Positions 33,095-45,299 of a stretch of DNA of 64,000 bases are shown here, one piece after another. Numbering within the stretch: position 1 is the first letter of the stretch; each line of letters opens with the position of its first letter. Source of the DNA: Phoronis australis (taxonomy: Eukaryota; Phoronida; Phoronidae); NCBI GenBank assembly GCA_002633005.1, contig NMRA01000419.1:103976-167975 (forward strand), given 5' to 3'. The notes beneath the pieces were generated by a model, which was not told where the DNA came from, made no database searches, and saw only the letters and a list, made by a program, of their open reading frames with translations. The translations under genes and the position numbers were made by a program.

Positions 33095-34215
33095 AATCGT
33101 CTTTCTATTTTTTAAAGCATGATGATCTGTGGTACTTGGCTTCTAAGACACAGGGTCTTTATCTTTGAATTTCATTTGCATATTCAGGGCTCTGGACTGA
33201 GCTGTTGCTTGCGATACAAGACCAACTGAAAAAACCCGAACTGTTAACACTAATTTAACATTCAACTATGACTATGTTGGCATGCAACTTTTTCAGACAG
33301 ACTTATCAGGAACTGATCCACCACCAGCCTAACAAATTTACATGCCGTCTGATCTGTCGCCTAAAAATGTTGGTCGTCTAATAATTAGATTAGTTGATGC
33401 AACTGAAAATAAATCAGCTGATATACCAGTGCAATGACTGAAATTTAATTTTTTTTAAATCATATGCTCAAACCATAGTCAATCGATTTACACTTCCTTA
33501 AAAGGAATTCGACGTTTGACGAAATGGACTGTGGCTTCCATCGTCCTCAAATTACGACGGCGACGATGGCCACTTAGGCACTTTAATTTACTTATCATTG
33601 CAGTTACCTAAGTAATTAATGTTTACAAAAAATTGAGAAGAGGTTCCCCCTATCCCAGGACTACAGCAGGGGATGACGGCCACTTGGGCATGTTGTTTGC
33701 AACCATCTACTAAATTTAACCCTCTCAAAAATTTTTGACTTAAAGTGTTTTAAAATCACACCCACAGTATAACGCCATATGAGTATCCCTTAGCGCAAGC
33801 AGTGTCGATGTGGCACCTGAACAATAGAGTGTTCGAAAAACAGGATTGCAGGTGTATTTAATTAAACTGGGAACAAATGAAAACATTAATGACCTCCTCA
33901 GAGGATCTCTCTAAACGGTACTTCTAAACTTATAACAACATGACTTATGGTTTAACCAGTGTGATGTATAATTTGCCAAAAAGCATCCGGCATATGGAGT
34001 ACCTATGGTATGATCACCGTCTCTACTGGGTCAGCGGTATTGTCTAAGGCCTAAGCAGTCAAGGGGCAGAACAAGTTAATAAAACAACTGGTGATAATAC
34101 TGAAACACACATGGAAAACACCAAGATGTACCTTTCAAAAAGACGTACCTGTTTTTCAGCAAATTCGATAAAATTGTCGGTAGTTTGATTTTATTGAAAT
34201 TAAGGCGCACTGTCG
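33095..34215. other. Intergenic, nothing recognised
   Basis: A short block around GACGATGGCCACTTAGGCA (33561) is partly repeated as GATGACGGCCACTTGGGCA (33671). Nothing else was recognised. Confidence 0.3.
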
Positions 34216-34289
34216 ATTATTTTATCCCTGTTTGCTGGCTGGTAACAGTGCAGGCACTGCTCCAGTCGCACTGACGGCGTTTTCTCGGC

Positions 34290-34400
34290 CTGGGTTCCTG
34301 AATGAATTGTACTTCCGGGTTCGCGGCAAGTTCAAAATGGCGGTGGTTCTTCGGGTGCGAATCGTGAGTGGCGCGTTCATTTAAACTTTTTTCGAGTAGG
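34290..34400. promoter_or_regulatory. Promoter-like GC-rich segment
   Basis: It contains CTTCCGGGTTCGCGGC (ETS-like CCGGAAG on the minus strand) immediately followed by TTCAAAATGGCGG (YY1-like with an ATG). This combination is common at animal transcription start sites. A second CpG-rich patch with CCGCCCC and CACGTGA lies at 34598-34622, with an ATG frame MSEANTLSLNDVSGG at 34642. No downstream exon could be linked, so this is suggestive only. Confidence 0.3.
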
Positions 34401-35147
34401 GATCGTCTATTAGTTATGGGGTAGGTACTTCTTGGATCCTTATAACATCCTCTATCCATGTAATAAGGGTTAACAACGAGTGAGAGAAGGACTTTAAAAG
34501 TTATGCTTGACTAATTTGTAACCATAGTATCAAGTCGTGGTTGACACCAAACGTGAATTGCACAATCGTCACGCCAACAATTGACCTATCGCAAGCTCCG
34601 CCCCTATGCGAAAAGTCACGTGATACCCGACATTCGAACGAGATGTCAGAGGCAAATACACTGTCGCTAAATGACGTTAGTGGTGGAATCGATGAGTGTT
34701 TTTGCACTAGTTGAATACGCGTCGACAGAGACAAGAGGCGATGCTTTTCAACAGTGAATCGTACGTTCATGATATGGGAATTTGTAAAGGTGACGATGAA
34801 AAAATAAGTGCTCGAGGAGCCAGCGAAAATCCGAATAAAAATTCGAATAAAATCAGTGAAGATTTACCGATATTCTGTCGTCTGCTAAATTTCGCCAAAT
34901 GAAAAGTAGGTCACGAGTGGTGGCACTCCTGGAGTAAAGTAGGTCATAGAATACAGACAACACTTGCACTATAGTCTCTGACTAGGTCGACTCGATAGCA
35001 CGGTTTACGCTTTTCTAATCTTGTAACGAAATATTGTGGTAAAAAAATTCATGTTCATAGCTCAGGTACACACTCATCTCGTCCTGACCAAACAGTTAGC
35101 TCCGGTAGGTCTAGGGCTGTGTCTAAGTAAAATTAATGTCTGGAATT

Positions 35148-35474
35148 CAGTGGCGGATCTAGGATACCACAGGGGGGCCAACATATGTTGCCTCGTGGAA
35201 TTGGGCAAAGTGCAATTGATTGTGCACAGGCGGCCCGAAAGCTGCAGGGGTCATGGATGTAGACCGTTGGACCTTCTGTTCAGAAAATCTATCGGTGGAT
35301 CAAAAAAACAGGAACACGATTCCGCCGCGATCTCGGGTCTGAGCCCCCCTCTTCCGCTACCGGTCCTAGTTACTGAACTCAATATTTCGTCACGCTCTTG
35401 CTGTTTCATTTTGCTTGCGGCAGCCAAGAGGGGGGCAGGGGCCCCAGCCCCCCCCTCCCCCCTAAATCCGTCTG
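35148..35474 (+). mobile_element. GGCGGAT-type inverted-repeat element, copy C (complete)
   Basis: It starts CAGTGGCGGATCTAGGATAC and ends with the imperfect reverse complement (CCCTAAATCCGTCTG). The direct repeat TGGAATT flanks both sides (35141-35147 and 35475-35481), consistent with a target-site duplication, although the exact border is ambiguous by two bases. The interior matches copy B at 11698. A 174-codon frame across it is not a gene. Confidence 0.75.
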
Positions 35475-35632
35475 TGGAATTGTCCGTTTGCACCATTAGG
35501 ACATTTAAATTAGGCCTACCTTCTTATGAACTTGGCATTTTTTGTAGTTTCATTCCATAAAGGTAGTTTCATTTAATTTTGAAGGTAGCATGATCACTTA
35601 GTCGTCGTATGGTTATAAAAGATTACACGTCT

Positions 35633-36033
35633 GGGCCCGGTCTCCAATCTTTTTACTCGAATTGGAACTCGAAATTAGGTTTGGCATTTTCTACTCTACT
35701 TTTGGGCGAACTCAAGATAATTGTCTATTATTCTATGCTCGAGTGCACAATAACTTACGTAGATAATTTATTGCCCTTAGTACACAGTTTGTAAACCCAA
35801 TATTAAAGCAATAAGTTCTAGTTTGAACTCGAAATTTCGAGTTTTTACTCGAGTTTGTAGCACGAATATAAGGGTCTTCAAGGGCAAACTTGAACTAGAA
35901 ACTCCTATGCATAAACTATAATGTATTCGAGCACAGTCTGATAACCAATTATCGTAAGTTCGCACAAAGGGAGCAGAGAAATTGCCAAAATAGTTCGAGT
36001 TCGCTTCCAGTACAAAGATTAGAGACCCGGCCA
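35633..36033. mobile_element. Foldback element, ~400 bp
   Basis: The two halves are imperfect reverse complements over most of their length. The outer 40 bases (starting GGGCCCGGTCTCCAATCTTT) match the reverse complement of the right end (AAAGATTAGAGACCCGGCC) with a few changes, and ACTCGAA / TTCGAGT motifs recur inward. The centre lies near 35835. No coding content. It fits a long-palindrome MITE. Confidence 0.7.
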
Positions 36034-37455
36034 TGGTGTGGTAGTTGCAAAAATATGGTATTTACAAAAATAACTCAAACTCTTTTTTAAAGCTTCACAA
36101 ATCTAAATATCATGTTTGACCAACTTCAAAATGAGCTCTCTCTAACTCTACAGACATAGTGTATACTAGAGGTACCCGTCAAAAAGTAATTCAACAGTTC
36201 ATTTTTAGTGACAACAGCTCGACCAAGGCTTTGAGTTTCGGAAGTGATCCAGTGCCCTTCCCTGTGCCGATCGAATCTCTGAATTTTGACCGGGAGAGAA
36301 TTTCAGTTGAACGCCAGCTTACGGTTTATGAATAACAAAAATGTACCTCTGATACGAAACAAAATAATGTCCATTAGGTTGAAATAAATAAAAAACATAA
36401 AACAAAAATGTCCTTGAAAACAACAATTTCCGGGGACTACCGCTAGAGTGCTGAGATCCAGCAGGTGCCCAGACAAAGGCGGCCTGACCTAGCCAACTCG
36501 GGAGTCAAAATCTGAGATAGCCCTACATCACAGCCACCAAGCTGAAAAGTGCGTATCTTGGAACTAATATATTTGTGTTTATAATAGCCTTCGAGTTATC
36601 AAGCAACATCGCTAAGTTCAGCTGCTCGTGTGGCTGTACAGTTTGATCCATAGTTTACGCTTTTCATTTTTTGGCTTGGGACATGCCAAAAAATGACGAA
36701 ATATTATTCTGGATCAGCATAACGGCTGTCGGTGCTACACACGTCATATCAACACCGTTTCCCCCATTCTTAGCGGACAATTTCTTGAGCTATAAACTAA
36801 AGTAAGTTTTACTCGACTGCGTGTGGTTTGTCGGGTAAAATGGCGGCTTGGAAACGCAGACGAAGGTGTGACAAGAGTGCTGTGTTCTGATTGGTCAGTT
36901 AAGCCGTCCGTCATAATCCTGGCGATAGGTCAATTGAAAGTGAAACAGGTTGTGCATTGTTTCAGTCCTTAGATAGGAATACATGTCACGAACCTTGGAA
37001 ATACCTCGACTCACCTTCAATAAGGACCATACACAATTTTCATGTCCATTCCAAACAATTTTCATCACTAATTACAGCATTTTCCTCAAGCCCTCAAAAC
37101 TTGCGTTCCCACATCAGTCAGAAGCAACTTTTTCTGAATAATCTGGCTTCAGTTTCTTTAAAATGAATAGTTTTACAGACAATTTTGTGCCTTTGCCACT
37201 CCAAAAGCTGATAATTATTGAAAGGACGACAAGTGTTGATGGGTGCTAATAAAGGTCATATGCAATATACCCGCTTTGACTCCCACTTAACTACTATTGT
37301 ATTGAACTTGCATAACCCACGACTTGTCTCTTGACATCTCTTGACTTACATGTAAGACTTAAGCCGAAAATTCGGTCTTACGCTACATATTTTTTCTAAA
37401 AACAATTGAAACTCATTTCAAAAAAGAATAAAGTATCTCCAGATCTGACTATTTT
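36034..37455. other. Spacer, one YY1-like ATG
   Basis: AAAATGGCGGCTTGG at 36837 looks promoter-proximal and opens a 17-codon frame. A 69-codon frame at 36957 follows an acceptor-like TTGTTTCAG, but the phases do not join. Nothing can be supported as a gene. Confidence 0.25.
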
Positions 37456-37814
37456 TTATTCATATGTATATACGTGTATGTGTGTATGTAGCCGTGTATT
37501 CATGTGTATGTGTGTATATATATATATATATGTATGTATTTATTTATGTATGTATTTATATATGTATGTATGTATGTATGTATTTATGTATGTGTGTGTA
37601 TGTATGTATGTATGTATGTATGTATTTATGTATGTGTGTGTATGTATGTATGTATGTGTGTATGTATGTGTGTTTGTATGTATTTATGTGTGTGTGTATG
37701 TATGTATGTATATATGTATGTATGTATGTATGTATTTATGTATGTATGTGTGTGTATGTATGTATGTATGTATGTATGTATTTATGTATGTATGTGTGTG
37801 TATGTATGTATGTA

Positions 37815-37856
<42 letters not shown>

Positions 37857-37892
37857 CATGAGTGTATATACATATATATGTGTGTGTGTTTT
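37456..37892. repeat. (GTAT)n / (GT)n microsatellite
   Basis: More than 400 bases of GTAT, GTGTGT and TTTATGTA units. All three plus-strand frames stay open (Tyr/Val/Cys/Met-rich), which is an artefact of the repeat. It ends against a LINE 3' region. Confidence 0.9.
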
Positions 37893-38210
37893 ACTTTTAT
37901 TAATTATTTATTGTCTGTTTTTAATTATTTATATTTATATTTATATTTTAGTTAATCATCTTGTCTTATTTTCTTTATCTTCTGTTTATCATATTTTATT
38001 TTTTATTTTGTTTCATCGGTCTTTCCATGTTAATTTCTTATTCTTTATTGATTATTTAAATATTGTCTTTCATTTTGTAATTCTGTTAGTTTGTCTTATT
38101 GTCTGTATGTTTTACTGAGGGCCCCCATGGAAAGCAGTGTGAACTGTTGGGGCTACCCTCACTGTAAATATTACATTAATAACAATAATAATAATAAAAT
38201 AAAAAAGTAT
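37893..38210 (+). mobile_element. LINE 3' UTR and tail, second copy
   Basis: A T-rich stretch leads to GAAAGCAGTGTGAACTG, GGGGCTACCCTCACTG and a terminal run of AATAATAATAAAA. This is the same tail as at 13560-13668. Only the untranslated 3' end is preserved, so it is a severely 5'-truncated insertion. Confidence 0.55.
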
Positions 38211-38608
38211 ACCCATTAATGTTACTTTATGAAAAATTGCACAAATTATTTTTAGGCAGTGGTGTGCTCCAAATTACATCATACTAAACCTTTGTTTGAC
38301 AAGTGTGAGCATACCTGCTAAGAACAAATTTCTGTCTTGAAAGTCACGTTTCATGAAACAAACCTCTGTACGTGACTCAAGTTTGCAGGTTTCAAAAGTA
38401 CATTCGAGATTCGTGATTCCCCATTTTTCTCTCAGGCTTAAATAAAGTTTTGAAAACATCAAACAGGCTACAAATAAAATTGCATTGTTGCATATTTTGA
38501 TCAATGAAATTGAGTCTACACTAATTAGCTATACGTCACCTTGAGCGGCAAGGTTAACGATCTAGCATGACTATAGCGCATGCACACGCACTAAGCGCTC
38601 ACATTGAT

Positions 38609-38980
38609 CTACCAGGACATGGTTTCTGCCATGAACATCTTGGCCTGATTTTTTATGCTGTACGGAACATTGTCCATTGAGTTGGTAATTTTCTTGTCCG
38701 CGGTCACTGACTGAACTAGTCCATCTTTGTACGCCCTCCATCGGGAATGGAGTAGGTAAAGCTCAAATGTTCGTTTTTCTGTTTGTATCTGATTTCGAGC
38801 TACATCTCGTAGTGTTTCCATCGTCCGTAGTCGGCCAAAGCGAGCGATGTCACTACGCACGAACTGCAAGCATTTCACCGCCGTCTTGCTCACTATATAG
38901 CACTTGGTTAGATCTTCACCTAAGAGCGTACAAATAAACCAAGCATGAAATGACAACTTGATAATCATACACCGTATCAC
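38609..38980 (-). other. Unrecognised 123-codon open frame
   Basis: A minus-strand frame with fairly protein-like composition. Its second half reads RFGRLRTMETLRDVARNQIQ followed by KRTFELYLLHSRWRAYKDGL, charged and probably helical, and ends AETMSW. An acceptor-like TGCTATATAG could start an exon just before codon 32. No domain is recognised. It could be the last exon of a host gene, a decayed transposon or chance. Confidence 0.3.
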
Positions 38981-39146
38981 ACTTCATTAAATTACGGTGT
39001 CACATTATATTGACACTCAGATGTAGTTAAATTAATCGCCCTATTCATCTGAATAAAATAGTCGAATTAGGCATTTTACTCTCTTAAAATCGATCTCTAT
39101 ATTCGTTACCACAGCGACTTAGTAAAACACTTCAGAGTTCATCGCA

Positions 39147-39940
39147 GGCCCGTATGAAGGAAAAAATATTGGGGGGGCGCAAACAAATTTGACTTCCCCA
39201 ACCTACCTCCTTGCTATCGTCACGCTCCCCCCCCCCCCGTTCTCTGGATGTCATCATATTTGTTCCGAGCCCCACCCCCCACGTCCGGCATAGGTGGGGG
39301 TAATACAGGGAATGTAGCCATCAGGATTTGAGTAACCGTGAACCAACAAACCAACAAAGATTCACGGGGAGTAGAAATGCGTCTAGGCCCCGAGCGCACT
39401 GACGGGTAGCTGGGAGCTACATGAAGTAATTATAGCTGGGTAGAAGGTCAAGGTTCCTTTTATTATGATCCATTTTCAGGAAAACTTCATTTTAGTATGG
39501 GGATTCTTTGAAGTAATTTTTGGCCGTTTCAGAATTCCTTGGTGGTCACTGGGGAAAATGATACAGAGTGTGTCCCAAAATTTACACACTTCAACGTCTG
39601 GGGTTCAAATCCTGTTCCCGTGGGTAACTGTTATTCTAAGCAGTCCTACTGCATGATTACTCTTCATTTTAACGTGGATGTGCCTGTCATGACGTCCTCC
39701 GTGCATGCGCGCACCTGGGGGGGCTCGGGGAGCTCGACGGCAAAGTGGGCAAAAGGTCCGCTTAAGAGAAACAAAATATCCGACAAAAACGAGACAAAAG
39801 TCCAATAAAAAGGCAGGATGCGGCGTATGCACAATTCATAGCCCTGATCGAACCCCGTATTCGTTTTTTTAGCAAAAGGTCCACATACTCAAAAATTCGA
39901 GCCCCCCCCCCTTAATTTTAGACTGGATGCGCTTATGAAC
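39147..39940. mobile_element. Fragments related to the GGCGGAT-type elements
   Basis: Positions 39710-39940 share several blocks in order with the interior of copy D (55615-55750), including GGGGCTCGGGGAG, CACAATtCATAG, CAAAAATTCGAG and a CTGGatGCGC-like block. The poly-C and poly-G tracts at 39169-39240 look like the same family. No terminal repeat is intact. Confidence 0.45.
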
Positions 39941-42769
39941 TTTGTGTAGTATGCACGGGAAATGCAAGCCAACGATTCAGTTTTGCACAATATTACTGGA
40001 AACCAAAAACATCGAGGAAGTTCAAAGACAACCTTTCCAAGTTGATGACCAATAAATTTGATTTCAATAAGTACCTGAACTTCATTTTTGATCTACGGTT
40101 TGTAAACTTAAACCCAGTAATCTAGTTCCTAAACCAATAAACAATTTATTGTCATTTGAATTGTGAGAACATTTTAGGACACATTTTTGAGCTGTCCGAA
40201 ATTCATAAATTTCCTTGAGACTTATTTCAGATAGACAGAAATTGTTTACTGTACTTTTATATTTGGGGATCTGATGATAAGTCGAATTTTCCCAATGTCG
40301 GTCCGCAAATAAATGCATTGAAGTATTTGTCATTTCTTACAAGATTAGCTTCTAACTGTCAAAAAATCATCTCTCAATCAGTCCACTTTCGTAGATACAT
40401 AAACATGTCAATCAGAAACCAACAATCAAATCCATGTGCAATGCGTTTACCTTGATTTAATGATTTAATTCCTTTTTAATCCCCTGTTAGTGGCTTTAAA
40501 CATCAAATCTTGCACCGAAGTCAAAAAGCAATGCATTTATTGTCATTTGAATTTTGAGTAAATTTTCTGGGAATTGTCCAAATTTCATCAATGTTTTTGA
40601 ACCATGCGGCGTCAAATAAACATAACATCGGCTTTGTGACCGACTGTGTAAAACTGATGAATAGATGAAGGGTGCATTTTTACAAGCCAATTACTTACAT
40701 GTGTATGTCGAAGCACAAATGCCATATACTTGGAGTATTTTTGTTTACACCTTTACAAATTATCAAAGAATACAACTGCAGTGTAATTTGAAAACAAAAA
40801 CAAAACCGACCTCCGCAAGTGTTTACTTCCTATATAAAATACTCCTCCACTTGTGAAGACTCGGGTCATTCTATTAACGCGCATGTCATCAAAACGCTAT
40901 CTGGTCGCTAGATGTCGCGAGAGTAAAAAAGGTAATTTTGTGACTGGGTCGCGTTTGCGGTAAGGACTACTATGAGGCCGATTTTAAGAGAGTGAATAAT
41001 CTTAATCGATTTAAATTTTTTAGCCAGTTTAACAGAAAAACTACAGCTTTAACTAGCAAGGTTTGCATGCAACAAGAGATAGTCATGCACTGTATATCAT
41101 GTTTTAAGTATCGGTTTATTTTGATACAGCCATGGACCCAATTCACGCGGCGGACATTAAAATCCAAAGCGAGGCTCACTGCAATAAACAAAGCGAAAGT
41201 TGACTTTGCCTGAGTTAAATGGCAGGTCGAGTCCAACCTAGATATTAAATCTTAAAAATGTGTCGACAATTAATCACAAAGACGTAGAAAAATACATTAG
41301 AGAACAAGTTAATGCACCAAAGAGTTGTCTGACGAAAGGGTATAATTTTTTTTTGGAAAACTATTTTCGAAATATGAAAAGTAGATACGATCAAATTTCG
41401 GCGATCGTTGTGTTACGGATTAGGTATTATGCTGAATGCAGGGTTACGTATCTTCTTGTAATTAAATTGTTGATAAAAATGCTTTCTACACGAACCAGGT
41501 CATCTGCCCGTATTGTTGACGAGTTGAACTGAGATATATTCGACAGAGGTGGCTCATCGCATTTTGCTGTCATGACGTGCAAGTAGTCACACCTGGTTTA
41601 ATTTGTTGATCGAGAATTTTAACATCAAGCATAGCCTGATCCTGGAGAGGTAGAGACTATACCGGGACTAACAGTTGATTTGTCATTGATCTGATAAAAT
41701 AATTGATGTTATTAAATATATTTTAATTAAAATAAAAAACAGGCTCCTAACTGAAAATAAAAATTATTTGACCATCAATTATGTTTTCTTGGTTTCAATA
41801 ATTCTTACGTCTATTTCATGTATTAGGTTTCAAATATCAATCTGGACCAAGTTGAATTTTAAAATTAAATCACCTAATTCGTTCGTCCAAAGCATAACCT
41901 CGTTTTAGAACTCGATTCACTGAGTTAACTGGCCAGAGCAATCATAGTTATCATGTTTCCAGGAGCCTCGTTCATCCGAGGCCGGGGAACTGAGGTGCCT
42001 AAGCCTTCTGAGAGGAGATTTTTTCGCTGAGTGAGGGGAAAACTCTACCTCCTGATCACTATCAATAGCACCCCCGCCGATTGCAAGCTCTCATAGGCTC
42101 TGTCTCAATTTAAAGTAGCATTTTACAGGTGATTTGAACTTTGGATCGAGGGGAATTTTCGGGACTCGTGGAGGAACTTCGCGTGACTTTCAATAGTTTT
42201 GAGATAGAAATAGGGCCGATATTCGGCCCCAAAATCGAGGGATTGAGGACCCTGTCCTTTTTGGAAAGAACAATGCATTATGTTTCAACCCGTAGTCATG
42301 AGCCTGGCTGGCCGAAGATTCTCCGGTCGTTACTATCGATGCTTGACAACCGAGATGCGACAAAATATGATCTAAACTTTTCGAAAACATTTATAAATTT
42401 TACACGGACATGTTTTCCTTCGTCGCGGCGTATGTAAACGACCCAACGCTTTCGAATCTCAACGTCCTTAGGGATTGTAAATCAGACAGTTGAATGTCCG
42501 TATTTTTCTAGCCGTTCGAGCAACGCGGCTCTACACTACTATGCCGATAAACTAACAGAGCTATCGTAGCGAGCCTCGTTTTGGAACGCGCCTCCTGTCA
42601 GCGTGTATTGGGTCCATGGTGTCTAGCTTACATATTATTTACTGTCTCCCTGCTACGCTTCATGGATGGAAGCATACCATATCGCATTACTGCTCGCCAT
42701 GATAAGAAATATTATACTTGCAAAATTTCGAACAAGCATAAAGTAATCTACGTTCAATAATCATGTGCC
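39941..42769. other. Intergenic, nothing recognised
   Basis: Two partly similar stretches containing TTTATTGTCATTTGAATT lie at about 40145 and 40535. A 98-codon frame at 42141-42437 is unassigned. No gene or clear element. Confidence 0.3.
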
Positions 42770-42840
42770 CGCATCCTTAACCAGTCTGATATACTCCAGN
42801 GACCGTCCCCTCTCCTTTAAAAATCCTGGATCCGCCCCTG
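42770..42840. mobile_element. Right end of a GGCGGAT-type element
   Basis: The stretch ends AAATCCTGGATCCGCCCCTG (42821-42840), the right terminal motif of this family. No matching left end was found upstream. An undetermined base is at 42800. Confidence 0.5.
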
Positions 42841-42959
42841 CTACGTTTGGTCTCGTGTCGTAGTAAACCTGAATAATGAAAATAGTCCATTTTCGCTCTA
42901 AAACTGCGTCGCAATTGCACACCGCGCCATCATTCAGTTGTACCTATACCATGCAAGTC

Positions 42960-43225
42960 TGACATATTTAACAGTTAAACCTGGGTCTGACCAAGTCTAA
43001 AGTTAAACATGGTTTAAGATCTTAATACAGGTCTAAAGAATATAGACATCGTTGGTGAAATGAAAACTGACTTAGACCAGGTCTATACTGGAGTTAAACC
43101 AGGTTTTACAAGACCACTGGTCTAAAAGTTAAACCACCTTTATGAAATGCAGATTATCATTAAACCTGGTCTAAGTCCAGTTTAAACCTGGTTTAACTTT
43201 AAACCACCTTTATGAAATCGGCTGC
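42960..43225. repeat. Repeat built on GTCTAA / TTAAACC motifs
   Basis: AAACCACCTTTATGAAAT occurs at about 43132 and 43202, and GGTCTAA, TTAGACC and GGTTTAA motifs recur on both strands throughout. It looks like a degenerate palindromic element; the borders are unclear. Confidence 0.45.
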
Positions 43226-44386
43226 AGGAGTCTGTGTACATGAAAATATTAGTCATGTCCAACCGCATTTAGATCTACGAATGTGGAAACCAGCAAAATT
43301 TGAAACTACAGCAATTTTAAACACAAATAACGATCTATGTAAATAACAATTCACAATCTTTCATACATGTGAGTGGTTAAACCTTTCGATCGAATCTGGT
43401 ACAAGGAACAGGTGTTTCAGGTGTGGCGATCACTATGCACGCTAACAGGAGCTGCGGTAGTTTCAAGTGTTCATGATGTTACTTCTACTTCTTGGAAAAT
43501 TTTGGATCAAACATCTTGATTAATGAAAAAATTGGTAAGGTTACAATAAAGGAAAGAGACACGTGTAACAACGCCATGCCATATGGTGCTGGTTGATTAC
43601 CAATAAAAGTCCCATTATGAAAACGTTATGTTAACATTAATCAAGTACATTAATGTTGTGTGAGAAGAAGTAACAAAAACGTGTAGTTTGTGTGACATTT
43701 CATCAACCATTTATGCTTTTAGCACAAGTCTAATGGGAACTTCTGTTGCCTAGGGGATCCCGGTGCAAACCTTCGCCTGTGGACCAATCAAATAGCAATG
43801 ACGGTCCTGGTTGTGGTGACTAGGAGCATTATAATGGCAATGATGATGATGATGATGACGATGAATATCGATGGTGAACAATAACAACACAGATTAAAGA
43901 ACTTCAAAAAAACCAATAAAACTGCGACGAAGAATCTGCCAATAAGAGCGAAGTCGTCGGATATCTGCGAGATGTATCGAGAAGCGGATAACGCAATCAA
44001 AAAACTCTGTGCGAGGTCTATCTACATGACAATTGAAGGACCTCGACACAAAGTAAAAGGTAGAAAAATGCCATAGACAGCATCATTTCGACCAAGAACA
44101 ACAGACTTCGGGTTATTAACGAGTTACAGGATTTGTTTAAATTTCATAGATGTTCATCGGACAAGTAATGCCACCTGTTGTTTGTGTACAAACAGACAAG
44201 ATCACAACACAGCTGCCTCTGACAAATAAAATCAAACGTAATTGATCATCATAAAAGAAACAATAAAACTAATGCAAATACCAATTAAAATAGCACTCAA
44301 CATGGAAAGTTCAATTCTAACTTTAAATGAGGAGAACACTGAGGCACTTCATCTCCGGGCTCCGTGACTCAAACCGATGTCTTAGG

Positions 44387-44455
44387 GATTACCATGTAGC
44401 CAGTAGGTCACAGTGCGACAGATTACCATGTAGTCAGTAGGTCAGAGTGCGACAG
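44387..44455. repeat. 34-bp tandem duplication
   Basis: Two adjacent copies of a unit beginning GATTACCATGTAG and ending GTGCGACAG, with two substitutions between them. Confidence 0.7.
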
Positions 44456-44924
44456 GCTTAATCTATTATAGAACTAAATAAGTGTACATGTATAGTAAAT
44501 CCAAAATGAAGGTGGCACCGAAGGAAGGAAATTAAAAAAGCATTCGGTTAAAAAGTGGGATGTAACGGTCACAGATTCTGCGAGTGAGAAAGCCTTCACC
44601 TCCGCCATCTGTATGTGATCTTGAAGAAAAACAATGTGCTTTGAGACATTGAGGAGTTCGACAATGTGTCTGAATTTCGTGTAAATCAAACAAGAAATGC
44701 AACCTGTAGCATGTGAATAAACAAAATTTTTCATAACTAAGACGGACAGTGTAAAATACTTAGCGAAGTAACAGTATTATGACATAGCAGCAGACATGGA
44801 TTAATTTCAATTCACCAAGTAATAATGCAACATCTGCACTTATAGCCCCAGGATCTCAAAATGAACATGATGGAAGAAACGCTTTTGTTTACGCCTTAGT
44901 GATTTTCTAGTGGCCATGGCGTCT

Positions 44925-45235
44925 GCGACTACATGTATGTACCGCCACTAGTACCATTTAACTACGACTACATGTATGTACCGACACTAGTACCATTTAA
45001 ATACGACTACTTGTATATACCGGCACTAGTACCATTTAAATACGACTACGTGTATGTAACGACACTAGTGCCATTTAAATACGACTACATGTATGTACCG
45101 CCACTAGTACCATTTAAATACGACTACATGTATGTAACGACACTAGTGCCATTTAAATACGACTACATGTATGTACCGGCACTAATATCACTTAAATACG
45201 ATTACATGTCGGCACTAGCACCATTTAAATGCTTT
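44925..45235 (+). repeat. 39-bp minisatellite, eight units, open as a 13-residue repeat
   Basis: Eight units of GACTACATGTATGTACCGAC plus CACTAGTACCATTTAAATAC-type sequence follow one another; the last is shortened. Because 39 is divisible by three and no unit contains a plus-frame stop, a 121-codon frame (44933-45298) runs through them as YDYMYVPPLVPFK-type repeats. Substitutions between units fall both at third and at first or second codon positions. I treat this as a minisatellite first and a coding repeat only as a possibility. Confidence 0.85.
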
Positions 45236-45299
45236 ACTCACAAATGTTCCCAGATTCCGACGATATATCAGAGAATAACCCAGTTTGCAACTGTTTGAA

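Noticed and set aside
35036-35560. 174-codon plus-strand open frame
   Set aside because: It runs across a non-coding inverted-repeat element (35148-35474), and its residues follow the element's G- and C-runs.
36837-37163. Two-exon gene starting MAAWKRRRR and continuing at 36957
   Set aside because: The phases of the candidate donor and acceptor give an immediate stop.
37406-38118. Three long overlapping open frames rich in Tyr, Val, Cys and Met
   Set aside because: They are translations of a GTAT/GT microsatellite in all three frames, with no coding signal outside the repeat.
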